NCBI RefSeq assembly: GCF_004799755.1 | Contig: NZ_SLUB01000013.1 | Span: 1-64,000, forward strand | Reading direction: 5' to 3' | DNA from: Bacillus timonensis | Lineage (GTDB): Bacteria; Bacillota; Bacilli; Bacillales; Bacillaceae_L | Length of the DNA stretch: 64,000 nt | Shown here: one piece after another, positions 27,220-35,805 of the stretch | Layout: each line of letters starts with the position of its first letter | Position numbering within the stretch: position 1 is the first letter of the stretch | Notes under the pieces: generated by a model | Told to the model about the DNA's origin: nothing | The model's database searches: none | What the model saw: only the letters and a program-made list of their open reading frames with translations | Program-made: the position numbers and the translations under genes

Positions 27220-28513
27220 ATAGTCCAAACAGTTGTGGTAAGAATAATGAAATTTGAGGAACAAAGGCAACGAGTAGTAACACCAAAATAACAACCCCGA
27301 AATAAGGTAATAATGTTGGGACCACTTCTTCAATTTTAACCTTTGCGACACTACAACCAACAAATAATGCACTTCCTACAGGTGGTGTCATGTTTCCGAT
27401 ACAAAGTCCGAAACAGATGATCATTCCAAAATGAATCGGGTCCATTCCAAAGCTCTGCGCCACTGGTAAAAAGATTGGTGTGAAAATTAGTACAGCTGGT
27501 GTAATATCCATAAACGTACCAACGAGTAATAAGATAAAAATGATAATGAGAATAATCCCAACTTGATTATCTGTAATTGATAGTAAAGAACTACTGATTG
27601 CTTCAGGTAATCTCATATAGGACATTACAAGTGAAAATAATGCTGAAGCTGTAATTAAGAAAAGAATCATACCCGTAATTTCAATCGTTTCGATAAAAAT
27701 AGCTGGCAAATCCTTAAGCTTAAAGTTTTTATAAATGATTGAAAGAATAACCGAATAAATAACGGCAACAGCTGCACCCTCAGTGGCTGTAAAAACACCG
27801 GCAACAATTCCTCCGATTACAATAACAATCAATAATAAACTTGGAATCGCACTCAAGATAATATAAAATACATCTCTCGCACTTGGTAATTGTGAAACAG
27901 GGTAGTTTTCTTTTTTCGCCATAAAATAAGCCACAACCATCACGGCAAGACCCCATAGAATTCCTGGAATGTATCCAGCCATAAAAAGTGCCGCAACTGA
28001 AGTACCACCACTAACCAGTGAGTACACAATCAATACTGAACTTGGCGGAATGATTAATCCAGTTGGAGCGGAAGCAATATTAACAGCTGCCGAATAAGTC
28101 AATTTGTAGCCTTGATTCGTTTGCATCGGTGTCATAATACGTCCCATCGCAGCAGCAGAGGCAACGCTTGAACCAGATATTGAGCCAAATAACATATTTC
28201 CAACCGCATTCGTGTGCGCTAATGAACCTGGCAGCTTTCCAACCAGTACCTTCGCAAAATTGACAAGTCGAAAGGCAATTCCACCATTATTCATTATAAT
28301 CCCTGAAAGCACGAATAAAGGAATCGCTAACATTGTAAAGTTATCAATACCCGTTACCATACGTTGAGCTGATGTTAAAATGGCAACATCGAAAGGCAAT
28401 ACAAATAAAAATGTAACAACTGAACTTAAAATAATGGCGATCGCAATTGGTGCACCAAATAATAGTAAAAAGAAAAAGGTAGCAAAAAGAATAAGACCAG
28501 CAATCGCTTCCAT
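27218..28513 (-). CDS. dctM: TRAP transporter large permease (DctM type)
   Basis: This is the 431-residue large membrane subunit of a TRAP importer, with about 12 helices. Typical motifs are FTMLAIPLFVLSGIIMNNGGIAFRLV, GSISGSSVASAAAMGRIMTPMQ, IIPPSSVLIVYSLVSGGTSVAALFMAGYIPG, and GLCIGNMTPPVGSALFVGCSVAKV. It drives solute uptake with Na+ together with the small permease and binding protein. Its ATG overlaps the small-subunit stop by one base (TAATG). The substrate class (C4-dicarboxylates, uronates, N-acetylneuraminate) cannot be fixed from the permease. Confidence 0.92.
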   Translation of the reverse strand: MEAIAGLILFATFFFLLLFGAPIAIAIILSSVVTFLFVLPFDVAILTSAQRMVTGIDNFTMLAIPLFVLSGIIMNNGGIAFRLVNFAKVLVGKLPGSLAHTNAVGNMLFGSISGSSVASAAAMGRIMTPMQTNQGYKLTYSAAVNIASAPTGLIIPPSSVLIVYSLVSGGTSVAALFMAGYIPGILWGLAVMVVAYFMAKKENYPVSQLPSARDVFYIILSAIPSLLLIVIVIGGIVAGVFTATEGAAVAVIYSVILSIIYKNFKLKDLPAIFIETIEITGMILFLITASALFSLVMSYMRLPEAISSSLLSITDNQVGIILIIIFILLLVGTFMDITPAVLIFTPIFLPVAQSFGMDPIHFGMIICFGLCIGNMTPPVGSALFVGCSVAKVKIEEVVPTLLPYFGVVILVLLLVAFVPQISLFLPQLFGL

Positions 28514-28995
28514 TATAAGATCACCTCTCTTTTTCTTTCTTTATAGGACATCAAACTGTGAATTTGATAGAGGACGATGCATATACCGGAAACAAGGATG
28601 GCGGCATAAACAACTCCCATAGATAAACCCGTTGCCGCTGCAGCTTGTGCGGAAGTTAGAATCACGATTCTAATACCGCCGTAAACCATTAAAATGGCAG
28701 CCGTTAAAAGAATAATAATATCGGTTACAAATTCAATTTGAAGCTGTACCTTTGGACTAAATTTTTCTCTTATAAAAAGAATTCCTATATGCTTTTTCGC
28801 ACCGAACACATAGGCAGCTGACATGAGTCCGAACCAAATTAACATATATCGTGTTAATTCCTCAGTTCCGGGAGAGGAAATATTAAAAACATATCGAGAT
28901 AATACTTGCCAGGACGATAGTACAACCATGGAGACAAGCAGTAAACTTGAGAAGACGATTAATACTTTGTCCAGAATTTGTTTTACCTTATTCAT
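28513..28995 (-). CDS. dctQ: TRAP transporter small permease (DctQ type)
   Basis: This 160-residue small subunit has four predicted helices and the DctQ pattern: LLVSMVVLSSWQVLSRYVFN, then TEELTRYMLIWFGLMSAAYVFGAKKHIGI. It overlaps the binding-protein gene by eight bases and dctM by one, so dctP-dctQ-dctM are translationally coupled. Confidence 0.92.
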   Translation of the reverse strand: MNKVKQILDKVLIVFSSLLLVSMVVLSSWQVLSRYVFNISSPGTEELTRYMLIWFGLMSAAYVFGAKKHIGILFIREKFSPKVQLQIEFVTDIIILLTAAILMVYGGIRIVILTSAQAAAATGLSMGVVYAAILVSGICIVLYQIHSLMSYKERKREVIL

Positions 28996-29986
28996 TAGCT
29001 GATGTCCCCTTCATTAATTTGTAAATATCTTTTGTTTTTTCATCCTTTGCGTAAGCCTCATGAAGTGGCTTTACAGCATTGATGAAGGAGCTTTTATCTA
29101 CGTCGATAAAATGAACACCCATTTTTGTTTTGGCGATTTCAGTCTGTTCTTTAATTGTTTTTGCCCAAACATCTTCGTGATAGAGGGTAGCTTCCTTTGC
29201 TGCTTCCTGAATAATTCTTTTTTCATCATCGGTAAATTCGTTGTATCTTTTTGAATTGATGATGAGCATATCGGGTACGATTTGGTGACCGGTATACATA
29301 TAATATTTGGCAACTTCTCCATGATTGTTACCGACTAGAGCGGTTTCATTATTCTCAGCAGCATCGATCACTCCTGATTGAAGGGCTGTATAAACCTCGC
29401 CATACGCCATTGGAGTAGGAAGACCACCGAAAGCCTCAATCATATTTACGCTCGTTTGACTTGGTTGAACCCTTGTTTTTAAACCAGACACATCAGCAAC
29501 CGTATTTACTTCACGATCCTTTGTATATAAATTACGAGAACCGGCATTGAAGTAGGTTAAGGCAATGAAGCCGATATCCTCGGTTTTGTAATAAAGTTGA
29601 TCGGTGATACTTTTATCATTCATTTTCTTTTCAAATTCGTCGTAACTCTCAAATACATATGGCAAGCTGAAAATTGAGTAATCGGATTCAAAACCTTCTA
29701 AAGCACTTGCACTTACCTTTGCAACGTCAACAGCACCTGATTGTGTTAATTCAAGTACTTCACGTTCACTTCCCAACTGACCATTTGGATAGATTTCCAC
29801 CTGGATTTTATGATTTGATTTTTCTTCAACTAATCGGCCAAATTCCACGAGGGATAAATGGACTGGATGGTCTAACGTTTGGTTGTGGGCAAGCTTCAAT
29901 TCTTTAACCCCAGCCTCTTGATTGTTACACCCTACAATGAAAAATGTGAGTAATCCAACAAGTAATATTAGGGCAATCTTTCTCAT
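28988..29986 (-). CDS. dctP: TRAP transporter solute-binding lipoprotein (DctP type)
   Basis: The 332-residue binding protein has a lipoprotein signal (helix LILLVGLLTFFIVGC, lipobox Cys about residue 20). The fold carries DctP motifs: LKLAHNQTLDHPVHLSL, LELTQSGAVDVAKVSASAL, the long PYVFESYDEFEKK, and GLKTRVQPSQTSVNMIEAFGGLPTPMAYGEVYTALQSGVIDAAENN. The Arg in KTRVQPS normally binds a substrate carboxylate, so an organic acid is expected. ATG 29986 has GGAGGAAG upstream; a longer start lacks a site. It heads the dctPQM operon. The 200-bp leader contains the brnQ terminator but no clear operator. Confidence 0.9.
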   Translation of the reverse strand: MRKIALILLVGLLTFFIVGCNNQEAGVKELKLAHNQTLDHPVHLSLVEFGRLVEEKSNHKIQVEIYPNGQLGSEREVLELTQSGAVDVAKVSASALEGFESDYSIFSLPYVFESYDEFEKKMNDKSITDQLYYKTEDIGFIALTYFNAGSRNLYTKDREVNTVADVSGLKTRVQPSQTSVNMIEAFGGLPTPMAYGEVYTALQSGVIDAAENNETALVGNNHGEVAKYYMYTGHQIVPDMLIINSKRYNEFTDDEKRIIQEAAKEATLYHEDVWAKTIKEQTEIAKTKMGVHFIDVDKSSFINAVKPLHEAYAKDEKTKDIYKLMKGTSANE

Positions 29987-30106
29987 GCTGCTTCCTCCTA
30001 GAATTAAAATTAAACGGTTCCATTTTACTATTTTGTGTTGGATAGTAGAACTTATCCTAAAAACTGGAACAATTGATTTGTTTAGAAAACAAACAAATTC
30101 AACATT

Positions 30107-30132
30107 TAAAAAGAGTACCATAAGTACTCTTT
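30107..30132. terminator. Terminator 3' of brnQ
   Basis: AAAAAGAGTAC and GTACTCTTTT pair around CATAA. It lies just beyond the brnQ stop (minus strand) and has the required U run in that direction. Confidence 0.85.
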
Positions 30133-30140
30133 TCAATCAA

Positions 30141-31484
30141 TCATTTTTGTGTTAACCCTTTTATTTCCATGTCGTGCACTGTGAATACCTTTTTACTAAA
30201 TTGGCTCATTACCAGTCCGAGTGCTGTACCAACGAGAGCCGGAACGATCCACTCTAATCCAGCAGATGCAAGTGGAAGCATATTTTTCATATCCTGAACA
30301 GGTCCAAGGTCTAGACCAAATGCATTTAATCCACTAATTAAGGCAAATACACCTGTGAAAATAAAAGCTGAACCATATACCGTTTTGACATTTTTAAAAT
30401 AACGACTAAAGAACGTTAATACCACTAACATGATTAATAGTGGGTACGTCATTACTAAGAAAGGAACAGAGACTTTTAAAATCTGTGCTAATCCAAGGTT
30501 TGAAAGCGTAAATCCAACTAACGTTACAATAGTTACTACTGTTTTATAGCTTAACTTTGGAAGTAAGTTTGAAAAATACTGACCACAAGCAGTCGTTAAT
30601 CCAACAACAGTTGTGAAACAAGCTAATGTGAAAATCAAGCCAAGAAGTAGAGTTCCGCTTGGACCAAATAAAAGGGTGGCAGCGGAAGATAAGATTCCTG
30701 TACCATCTGCAAATGTGCCATGACCTGCCATCTTAGCGCCAACTAATCCAATTCCAACGTAAATGGCAGAAAGGAGGATACCTGCAATCAATCCAGCTTT
30801 GAACGTATAGCGCGTTAACTGTGAGCGATTTTCGATGCCCTTTTTTTGAATCGAGTTTAAGATGACAATTCCGAATGCTAACGAAGCAAGAGCATCCATT
30901 GTGTTGTAGCCTTCTAGGAAACCTTTGAAAAACGCACCTGTTTGATAGTCTTCTGTTGGGTTAAGGAACGGTGTATCAAGCTTAAATAATCCAACGACGA
31001 TTAAAATGACAATGGCAACGACCAAGGTTGGAGCAATAAAGCGCCCCATATATTGTTCCATTTTGCTAGGGTTTAAACTGATAACATAAACAATACCGAA
31101 AAAGACAACTGAGAAAAGCAAAAGAATGAGTGCAGTATTGGTTGACTCAGGTAAAAATGGGGTAATTCCCATTTCGAACGCAACATTCGCGTTTCTTGGG
31201 ATTGCCAGAAATGGCCCGATACATAGATACACAGCCACCATAAAAGCTGTGCTAAATACAGGGTGAACCCGATCGCCCATTGCCTGAGCGCCACCTTTTA
31301 CAAGAGAAACTGCAAAGATAACAAGAACAGGTAAACCAACTCCTGTTACGATAAAACCAAGCATACCAGTCCAAAAGTTAGTACCAGCCCCAGCACCTAA
31401 AAACGGTGGAAAAATTAAATTACCAGCACCAAAAAACATTGAAAATAACATAAAACCGATAAATAAAGTGTCCAATTTCTTCAT
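30141..31484 (-). CDS. brnQ: Branched-chain amino acid:cation symporter
   Basis: The protein imports Leu, Ile and Val with Na+ or H+ (LIVCS family). The 447 residues have about 12 helices and motifs GFMLFSMFFGAGNLIFPPFLG at the start, VYLCIGPFLAIPRNANVAFEMGI near residue 85, and GYNTMDALASLAFGIVILNSI near 190. AAGGAGAG precedes ATG 31484. Expression is under a T-box leader (31551-31813) with its own strong promoter, so transport should rise when a branched-chain aminoacyl-tRNA is uncharged. A small palindromic repeat lies between the leader terminator and the gene. Confidence 0.93.
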   Translation of the reverse strand: MKKLDTLFIGFMLFSMFFGAGNLIFPPFLGAGAGTNFWTGMLGFIVTGVGLPVLVIFAVSLVKGGAQAMGDRVHPVFSTAFMVAVYLCIGPFLAIPRNANVAFEMGITPFLPESTNTALILLLFSVVFFGIVYVISLNPSKMEQYMGRFIAPTLVVAIVILIVVGLFKLDTPFLNPTEDYQTGAFFKGFLEGYNTMDALASLAFGIVILNSIQKKGIENRSQLTRYTFKAGLIAGILLSAIYVGIGLVGAKMAGHGTFADGTGILSSAATLLFGPSGTLLLGLIFTLACFTTVVGLTTACGQYFSNLLPKLSYKTVVTIVTLVGFTLSNLGLAQILKVSVPFLVMTYPLLIMLVVLTFFSRYFKNVKTVYGSAFIFTGVFALISGLNAFGLDLGPVQDMKNMLPLASAGLEWIVPALVGTALGLVMSQFSKKVFTVHDMEIKGLTQK

Positions 31485-31513
31485 GGGAATTACTCTCCTT
31501 CAATACTATTTTT

Positions 31514-31540
31514 GGGACAGAGGGACAGGTCCATTGTCCC
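31514..31540. repeat. GGGAC/GTCCC palindromic repeat in the brnQ leader
   Basis: GGGACAGAGGGACAGG followed by TCCATTGTCCC forms an imperfect hairpin related to the repeats at 18.6-18.8 kb. It sits between the T-box terminator and the brnQ ribosome binding site. A weaker copy (GGGACC then TGTCCC) lies upstream of the promoter near 31900. Confidence 0.65.
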
Positions 31541-31550
31541 GACGAAAAAA

Positions 31551-31813
31551 CAAAAAACCCCGCCCCTATAATAGGGACGAGGTTTAACTCGCGATACCAC
31601 CCTGATTCCGCAGCCAAAAAGGCGCGACGCTCACTAACGTACTAACATACGTGTTCCTTCGTAACGGCGGACTCTCCGTCAAAGCTTACTTGTTTCAGCT
31701 TTGCATCTCTGAGATGATTTTCGGATGGCTCTGAACATCGACTTTCACCAACTGTCGACTCTCTGGGGAACAGAATTCCTATCGTACTCTTTCTCGTCAT
31801 CGATTTTTAATAT
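31551..31813 (-). ncRNA. T-box leader controlling brnQ
   Basis: Read on the minus strand, the conserved T-box core GGGTGGTATCGCGAGTT occupies 31586-31602. It is followed by a terminator hairpin (CCTCGTCCCTA and TAGGGGCGGGG, then TTTTTT) at 31551-31582. Upstream lie AGAGAG and GTTGGTGAAAGTC, typical of stem I. The probable specifier region GAAAATCATCTC offers AUC (Ile), or less likely CUC (Leu), consistent with control of a branched-chain transporter. T-box leaders bind uncharged tRNA and switch the terminator to an antiterminator. The exact specifier codon needs folding to settle. Confidence 0.88.
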
Positions 31814-31819
31814 ATTGGT

Positions 31820-31848
31820 ATAATAACAGGGAAGTGAGAGAAGGTCAA
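31820..31848 (-). promoter_or_regulatory. Sigma-A promoter of the T-box-brnQ transcript
   Basis: On the minus strand TTGACC (31848-31843) and TATTAT (31825-31820) are separated by exactly 17 bp. This is a near-consensus promoter located just upstream of the T-box. Confidence 0.8.
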
Positions 31849-32071
31849 TAAGTTTTTTGATAGTTTTTATAATTAGGAGTTTTGAATAGGGATGGAGGAG
31901 GGACCTTGACACCATGTCCCTATCCTAATTCACCTTCAATTCCTCTATTACAAACTAGAACATTTTAAATGAGCTGTTTAATAAATTTTTTTTCAAGTTT
32001 AAGCAATTTTATGTTGTTTAACGTAACAGTGTTATGTTACATTAGCCTTATAAGAAAGGAGCCGTTTAGAG

Positions 32072-32698
32072 ATGAGTGAAGAGTTATTATCGAAAAAGGA
32101 ATTACTTGAAGTAACAGGCATTTCTTATGGGCAGCTTTACAGATGGAAGCGAAAAGACTTGATTCCGGAGGAGTGGTTTATACGAAAATCAACTTTTACC
32201 GGGCAGGAGACGTTTTTTCCAAAAGAAAGGATCTTAGAGCGAGTTGACCGGATTCAAAAGATGAAGGAAAATCTATCCCTTGATGAAATGGCGGAAATGT
32301 TCTCACCAAGTGTAGGTGAAGTAAACCTCAGTAAAATGGAACTGGTGAAACGTGGTCTCGCCTCTGAAACAACCATCAACCTCTATCTAGACCAGTTCAA
32401 AGACAGTCCGGAAAAGTTTCAGTTTGAAGGAATCCTAACGGTTTATTTGGTCGAAAAATTACTTCAATCAGGAGATATCAGCCTTGAAGAAGCAAAAATG
32501 GTAATCCAAGTTGCAAACGATTATTTTTCTAAGGAAAAACAAAGCTACGGTGAACTGGTGATTGTCCGCAAGCTAGGAATTACAACCTGTTTTATCGTGC
32601 AAAGTACAACAGATTTTGTGATGGACAAAGGAACTAAACTAATTGTCAAAATAGCTTTTACAAATGAAATGGAAGAATTGAGAACGAAATTAATCTAA
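32072..32698 (+). CDS. yhbD: YhbD-like MerR-type regulator (DUF4004)
   Basis: This 208-residue protein begins with a MerR-like winged helix: LLSKKELLEVTGISYGQLYRWKRKDLIPEEWF, then FFPKERILERVDRIQKMKENLSLDEMAEMF. The rest is an alpha/beta domain of unknown role. It matches B. subtilis YhbD, which precedes the bactofilin genes yhbE and yhbF; here one bactofilin gene follows after 16 bp. AAAGGAG precedes ATG 32072. It is probably a DNA-binding partner or regulator of that operon, but no target site was identified. Confidence 0.8.
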   Translation: MSEELLSKKELLEVTGISYGQLYRWKRKDLIPEEWFIRKSTFTGQETFFPKERILERVDRIQKMKENLSLDEMAEMFSPSVGEVNLSKMELVKRGLASETTINLYLDQFKDSPEKFQFEGILTVYLVEKLLQSGDISLEEAKMVIQVANDYFSKEKQSYGELVIVRKLGITTCFIVQSTTDFVMDKGTKLIVKIAFTNEMEELRTKLI

Positions 32699-32714
32699 AT
32701 GGGAGGCGGCTGCA

Positions 32715-33440
32715 ATGGTGAATTTTGAGAATCAAGGAGACTTACTTATTAACGGAATGGGATCTTCCGGTGGTGGTAGTTTTAATAAAGTTTTAATTAA
32801 CGGAAAAGGGAATGTGCAAGGGGACGTTGAATGCAATGACTTCACGATAAATGGGACTGGTACCGTTAAAGGGAATGTTAAAGGTAATGAAGGAAAAATA
32901 AGCGGTAGTGGAAATATTGAAGGGTCTATCGAATTTGAGCAATTTACGATTGAAGGTACTGGTGGAATTCAAGGGGATGCCAAAATTACTAACATGAAAA
33001 TATCAGGTAACTCAAAAATCGGGGGCACCTTGAAAGCGGAAGAAATAAAAATACGAGGTAAAGCCACGATTGCAGAAGATTGTGAGGCTGAGGAGTTCAA
33101 AGGCACAGGCGGTTTTGTAATCGGAGGATTATTAAACGCGGACGTAATCGATATCTCCATTGCCGGTGAATGTCGTGCGAAAGAAATCGGTGGTCGAACC
33201 ATTACAGTCAAAAAAGGAATTTTTAGTTTCCTTAATAATCTATTTAAAGCTGTTTATCCCGTTTCACTGACAACGGAAATAATCGAGGCAGATGAAATTG
33301 AAATTGAATATACCAATGCTAAAATGGTTCGAGGAGATAACGTCGTCATTGGCCCGCACTGCCATATTGACGTTGTTGAATACAAAGGTACATTTTCGCA
33401 AGACCCATCTGCAAAAGTACTAGAAGCTAAACAAATTTAA
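32715..33440 (+). CDS. Bactofilin-type polymer-forming cytoskeletal protein
   Basis: The 241-residue protein is almost wholly a right-handed beta-helix with repeating hydrophobic-glycine steps: INGKGNVQGDVECNDFTING, TGTVKGNVKGNEGKISGSGN and GNSKIGGTLKAEEIKIRG. This is the DUF583/bactofilin pattern of B. subtilis YhbE/YhbF, proteins linked to flagellar assembly there. No membrane segment is present. GGGAGGCGG precedes ATG 32715. It is co-transcribed with the YhbD-like regulator; only one bactofilin gene is present here instead of two. Confidence 0.85.
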   Translation: MVNFENQGDLLINGMGSSGGGSFNKVLINGKGNVQGDVECNDFTINGTGTVKGNVKGNEGKISGSGNIEGSIEFEQFTIEGTGGIQGDAKITNMKISGNSKIGGTLKAEEIKIRGKATIAEDCEAEEFKGTGGFVIGGLLNADVIDISIAGECRAKEIGGRTITVKKGIFSFLNNLFKAVYPVSLTTEIIEADEIEIEYTNAKMVRGDNVVIGPHCHIDVVEYKGTFSQDPSAKVLEAKQI

Positions 33441-33458
33441 TAGAACAATGTTTTGTTG

Positions 33459-33489
33459 ATGTCCTTCATTCTTGGTGGAGGGCATTTTT
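33459..33489 (+). terminator. Terminator of the yhbD-bactofilin operon
   Basis: ATGTCCTTCATT and GGTGGAGGGCAT pair with some G-U pairs and are followed by TTTTTG. Confidence 0.65.
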
Positions 33490-33539
33490 GTTATACGGGA
33501 CACGTGGTTTTCCCGGACACCTTGGATTACCCTAAATAC

Positions 33540-34035
33540 CAGGTATTGGGAAGGTGGTGGTACTCCAGCAGCCCTGGAGGTACCCCGCCTACCAGATATT
33601 AGGAAGATGGTGGTACTCCAGTTGCTCTGGAAGTACCCTGAATTCCAGTTATTAGGAGGTTTGTGGTACTCTAGCTACTCTGGAGGTCCCTCACCTACCA
33701 GATATTAGGAAGATGGTGGTACTCCAGCAGCCCTGGAGGTCCCTCACCTACCAGATATTAGGAAGATGGTGGTACTCCAGCAGCCCTGGAGGTCCCTCAG
33801 CTACCAGATATTAGGAAGATGGTGGTACTCCAGCAGCCCTGGAGGTGCCATGTCTACCAGATATTAGGAAGGTGGTGGTACTCCAGCAGCCCTGGAGGTA
33901 CCCTGCCTACCAGATATTAGGAAGGTGGTGGTACTCCAGCAGCCCTGGAGGCACCCCGCTTACCAGATATTAGGAAGGTGATGGTACTCAAGCAGCCCTG
34001 GAGGTCCCTCACCTACCAGTAATTAGATAGTTGAT
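33540..34035. repeat. 53-bp tandem repeat array B, 9 units
   Basis: The landmark CTGGAG (or CTGGAA) recurs at 33574, 33627, 33680, 33733, 33786, 33839, 33892, 33945 and 33998, a perfect 53-bp period. Units carry CCAGATATTAGGAAGATGG, then GGTACTCCAGCAGCCCTGG, so each contains the hairpin CTCCAG-CAGCC-CTGGAG. The family is that of array A at the contig start. There are no unique spacers, no cas genes and no ORF with a ribosome site. The remainder of the gap to 34134 holds nothing recognised. Confidence 0.93.
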
Positions 34036-34134
34036 GCCACTCAAGGCCAAACACACTTGAAGCCATCCACTCCCGCACAAAAACAAACCGCCAACCTCCA
34101 ATAAGCCAAAAACTCCCCTCAATCCAATTAAATT

Positions 34135-34163
34135 TTGCACTTCAGCCAAAAGATAGTTAGAAT
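34135..34163 (+). promoter_or_regulatory. Putative sigma-A promoter of the helicase gene
   Basis: TTGCAC (34135-34140) and TAGAAT (34158-34163) are 17 bp apart, about 47 bp before the start codon. Confidence 0.5.
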
Positions 34164-34210
34164 ATACAATAGTCTAAACATACAAGTACGTATAAGGAAG
34201 GTATATCAAA

Positions 34211-35383
34211 ATGTCAAAATGGTCTCAATTAGAAGAAATGAAACCTTTTATACAGCAAGTCTGGCAGGAGTCAGGCTTTGAATCACCAACAGCTATACAG
34301 GAGAAAGCGATTCCTGCCATACTCGAAGGGAAGGATGTAATTTGCGAATCCCCGACAGGATCAGGAAAAACCCTGTCGTATTTACTTCCTGCTATTCAAA
34401 AGCTCGACGAAACAAAAAGTGGCACCCAGATAGTGATCCTGGCTCCATCCCGTGAGCTCGTCATGCAAATTCTAGAGGAAGTCCGAAAATGGACGAAAGG
34501 CACAAACATCGTAAGCGCGTCCTTCATCGGCGGAGCAAATATTAAAAAGCAGGTCGAAAAGCTGAAAGAACGTCCACAAATCGTTATTGGTACAACAGGC
34601 CGAATCATTGAACTAATCAAACTGAAAAAAATGAAAATGCACGAGGTTACGACTGTCATTGTTGATGAGGCAGATCAACTCGTTTCAAATGAACATCTAT
34701 CCAATGTGCAAAGTATTATTAAATCAACATTAAGGGACCGCCAAATTCTTTTCTTCTCGGCTACAATCTCTGAGCAAACCGAAAAGATTGCGAAGTCCTT
34801 GATGAATAACGCGGAGATCATTCGGGTGCAACAAACTCTCAACCAGGCAAACACATCACATATCTATTTCTTATCTGAACAGCGGGATAAAATCGATGTG
34901 CTTCGTAAAATCATGTTCACAGAACCAGACAAGGCCATTGCTTTTATAAAAAGTCTCGATAAAGTAGAAGAAATTGAAGCGAAGTTAACCTATAACCATA
35001 TTGATGTTGCAGTTCTTGCTGGGGAAGCCAAGAAGCAGGAGCGACAGCAATCATTGAAAAATTTTCGTGCTGGAAAAATTCCTTTATTGCTAACGACCGA
35101 TGTAGCCGCAAGGGGTCTTGATATTCAGGATGTCACCTATGTGATTCATTTTGATTTTCCGAAAACAACAGAACAATATGTTCACCGCTCAGGTCGAACA
35201 GGGCGAATGGGAAAAAAGGGGGTAGTCATCTCGATCGTCAATTCACGTGAGGAAAGTTTCCTCAAAAAAATGGGACATGACCTTGGGATCACATTTAGCA
35301 AAAAGGATTTTTACAAGGGAGAAATCGTAGACGCTCGAGAAATGAAAACACCAGCTCCTAAGGGTAGAAAACCTAAAAAATAA
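34211..35383 (+). CDS. yfmL: DEAD-box RNA helicase, YfmL-like
   Basis: This 390-residue cytoplasmic ATP-dependent RNA helicase has an intact two-domain core. The Q-motif region is GFESPTAIQEKAIP, motif I is SPTGSGKT (about residues 48-55), Ia is APSRELV, Ib is TTGRI, II is VDEADQL (DEAD), III is SAT, and VI is HRSGRTGR with ARGLD before it. The short basic C-terminal tail (APKGRKPKK) replaces the RNA-binding extension of DeaD/CshA. It closely resembles B. subtilis YfmL, implicated in ribosome assembly and cold growth. AAGGAAGG precedes ATG 34211. Confidence 0.88.
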   Translation: MSKWSQLEEMKPFIQQVWQESGFESPTAIQEKAIPAILEGKDVICESPTGSGKTLSYLLPAIQKLDETKSGTQIVILAPSRELVMQILEEVRKWTKGTNIVSASFIGGANIKKQVEKLKERPQIVIGTTGRIIELIKLKKMKMHEVTTVIVDEADQLVSNEHLSNVQSIIKSTLRDRQILFFSATISEQTEKIAKSLMNNAEIIRVQQTLNQANTSHIYFLSEQRDKIDVLRKIMFTEPDKAIAFIKSLDKVEEIEAKLTYNHIDVAVLAGEAKKQERQQSLKNFRAGKIPLLLTTDVAARGLDIQDVTYVIHFDFPKTTEQYVHRSGRTGRMGKKGVVISIVNSREESFLKKMGHDLGITFSKKDFYKGEIVDAREMKTPAPKGRKPKK

Positions 35384-35416
35384 TTGTCAACTTAACTTGA
35401 ATAGGAGATATATAAT

Positions 35417-35704
35417 ATGATTAAAGTCGTATGTAAAATTAAATTAAAGCCAGAAGCAAGTGTTGAGGAATATATAAAACTGGCTCGAGAAGTTGTGGAA
35501 GAAACTCGAAAAGAAAGAGGATGTATTACGTATACGCTTAATCAAGATATCAATGATCCATCCATCATTTCCATGCTTGAGGAATGGGAAGATGAAGAAG
35601 CATTAAATGAACATAATAAAAGTAAACATGTTCTAGAAATTGTTCCTGAGTTAAAGAAATTACGTGAAAGCACAGAACTTAACCTATATAAGGAACTACT
35701 CTAA
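35417..35704 (+). CDS. Antibiotic biosynthesis monooxygenase (ABM) domain protein
   Basis: This 95-residue single-domain ferredoxin-like ABM protein shows VCKIKLKPEASVEEYIKLAREVVEETRKERGCITYTL and SMLEEWEDEEALNEHNKSKH, the usual strand-helix-strand pattern. Relatives are small quinol monooxygenases (YgiN-like) or heme-degrading proteins; this one lacks a clear heme ligand signature. TAGGAG precedes the ATG. It starts 33 bp after the helicase stop and may be co-transcribed with it. Confidence 0.8.
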   Translation: MIKVVCKIKLKPEASVEEYIKLAREVVEETRKERGCITYTLNQDINDPSIISMLEEWEDEEALNEHNKSKHVLEIVPELKKLRESTELNLYKELL

Positions 35705-35716
35705 TTTCCTTCAAAA

Positions 35717-35783
35717 AGTTAGCTTCATCATAAGGCAAAAGGACACTGAAACTGTTCCTTTAGGCCTCTTGATGAAGCTAATT
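35717..35783. terminator. Extended hairpin between convergent genes
   Basis: TTAGCTTCATCA (35719-35730) pairs perfectly with TGATGAAGCTAA (35770-35781). AAGGC/GCCT and AAAGGA/TCCTTT can extend or branch the stem inside. It lies between the ABM gene (+) and the YesL-like gene (-) and may act as a bidirectional terminator, although flanking T runs are poor. Confidence 0.5.
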
Positions 35784-35805
35784 TGCTTTATAAAATATAT
35801 CCTAA

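Noticed and set aside
29990-30025. cre site in the dctP leader (TTAAACGGTTCCATT)
   Set aside because: At least three mismatches to the consensus, so it is not distinguishable from chance.
33540-34035. CRISPR array
   Set aside because: The 53-bp units are similar along their full length, with no constant repeat alternating with unique spacers, and there are no cas genes. It is a tandem repeat.
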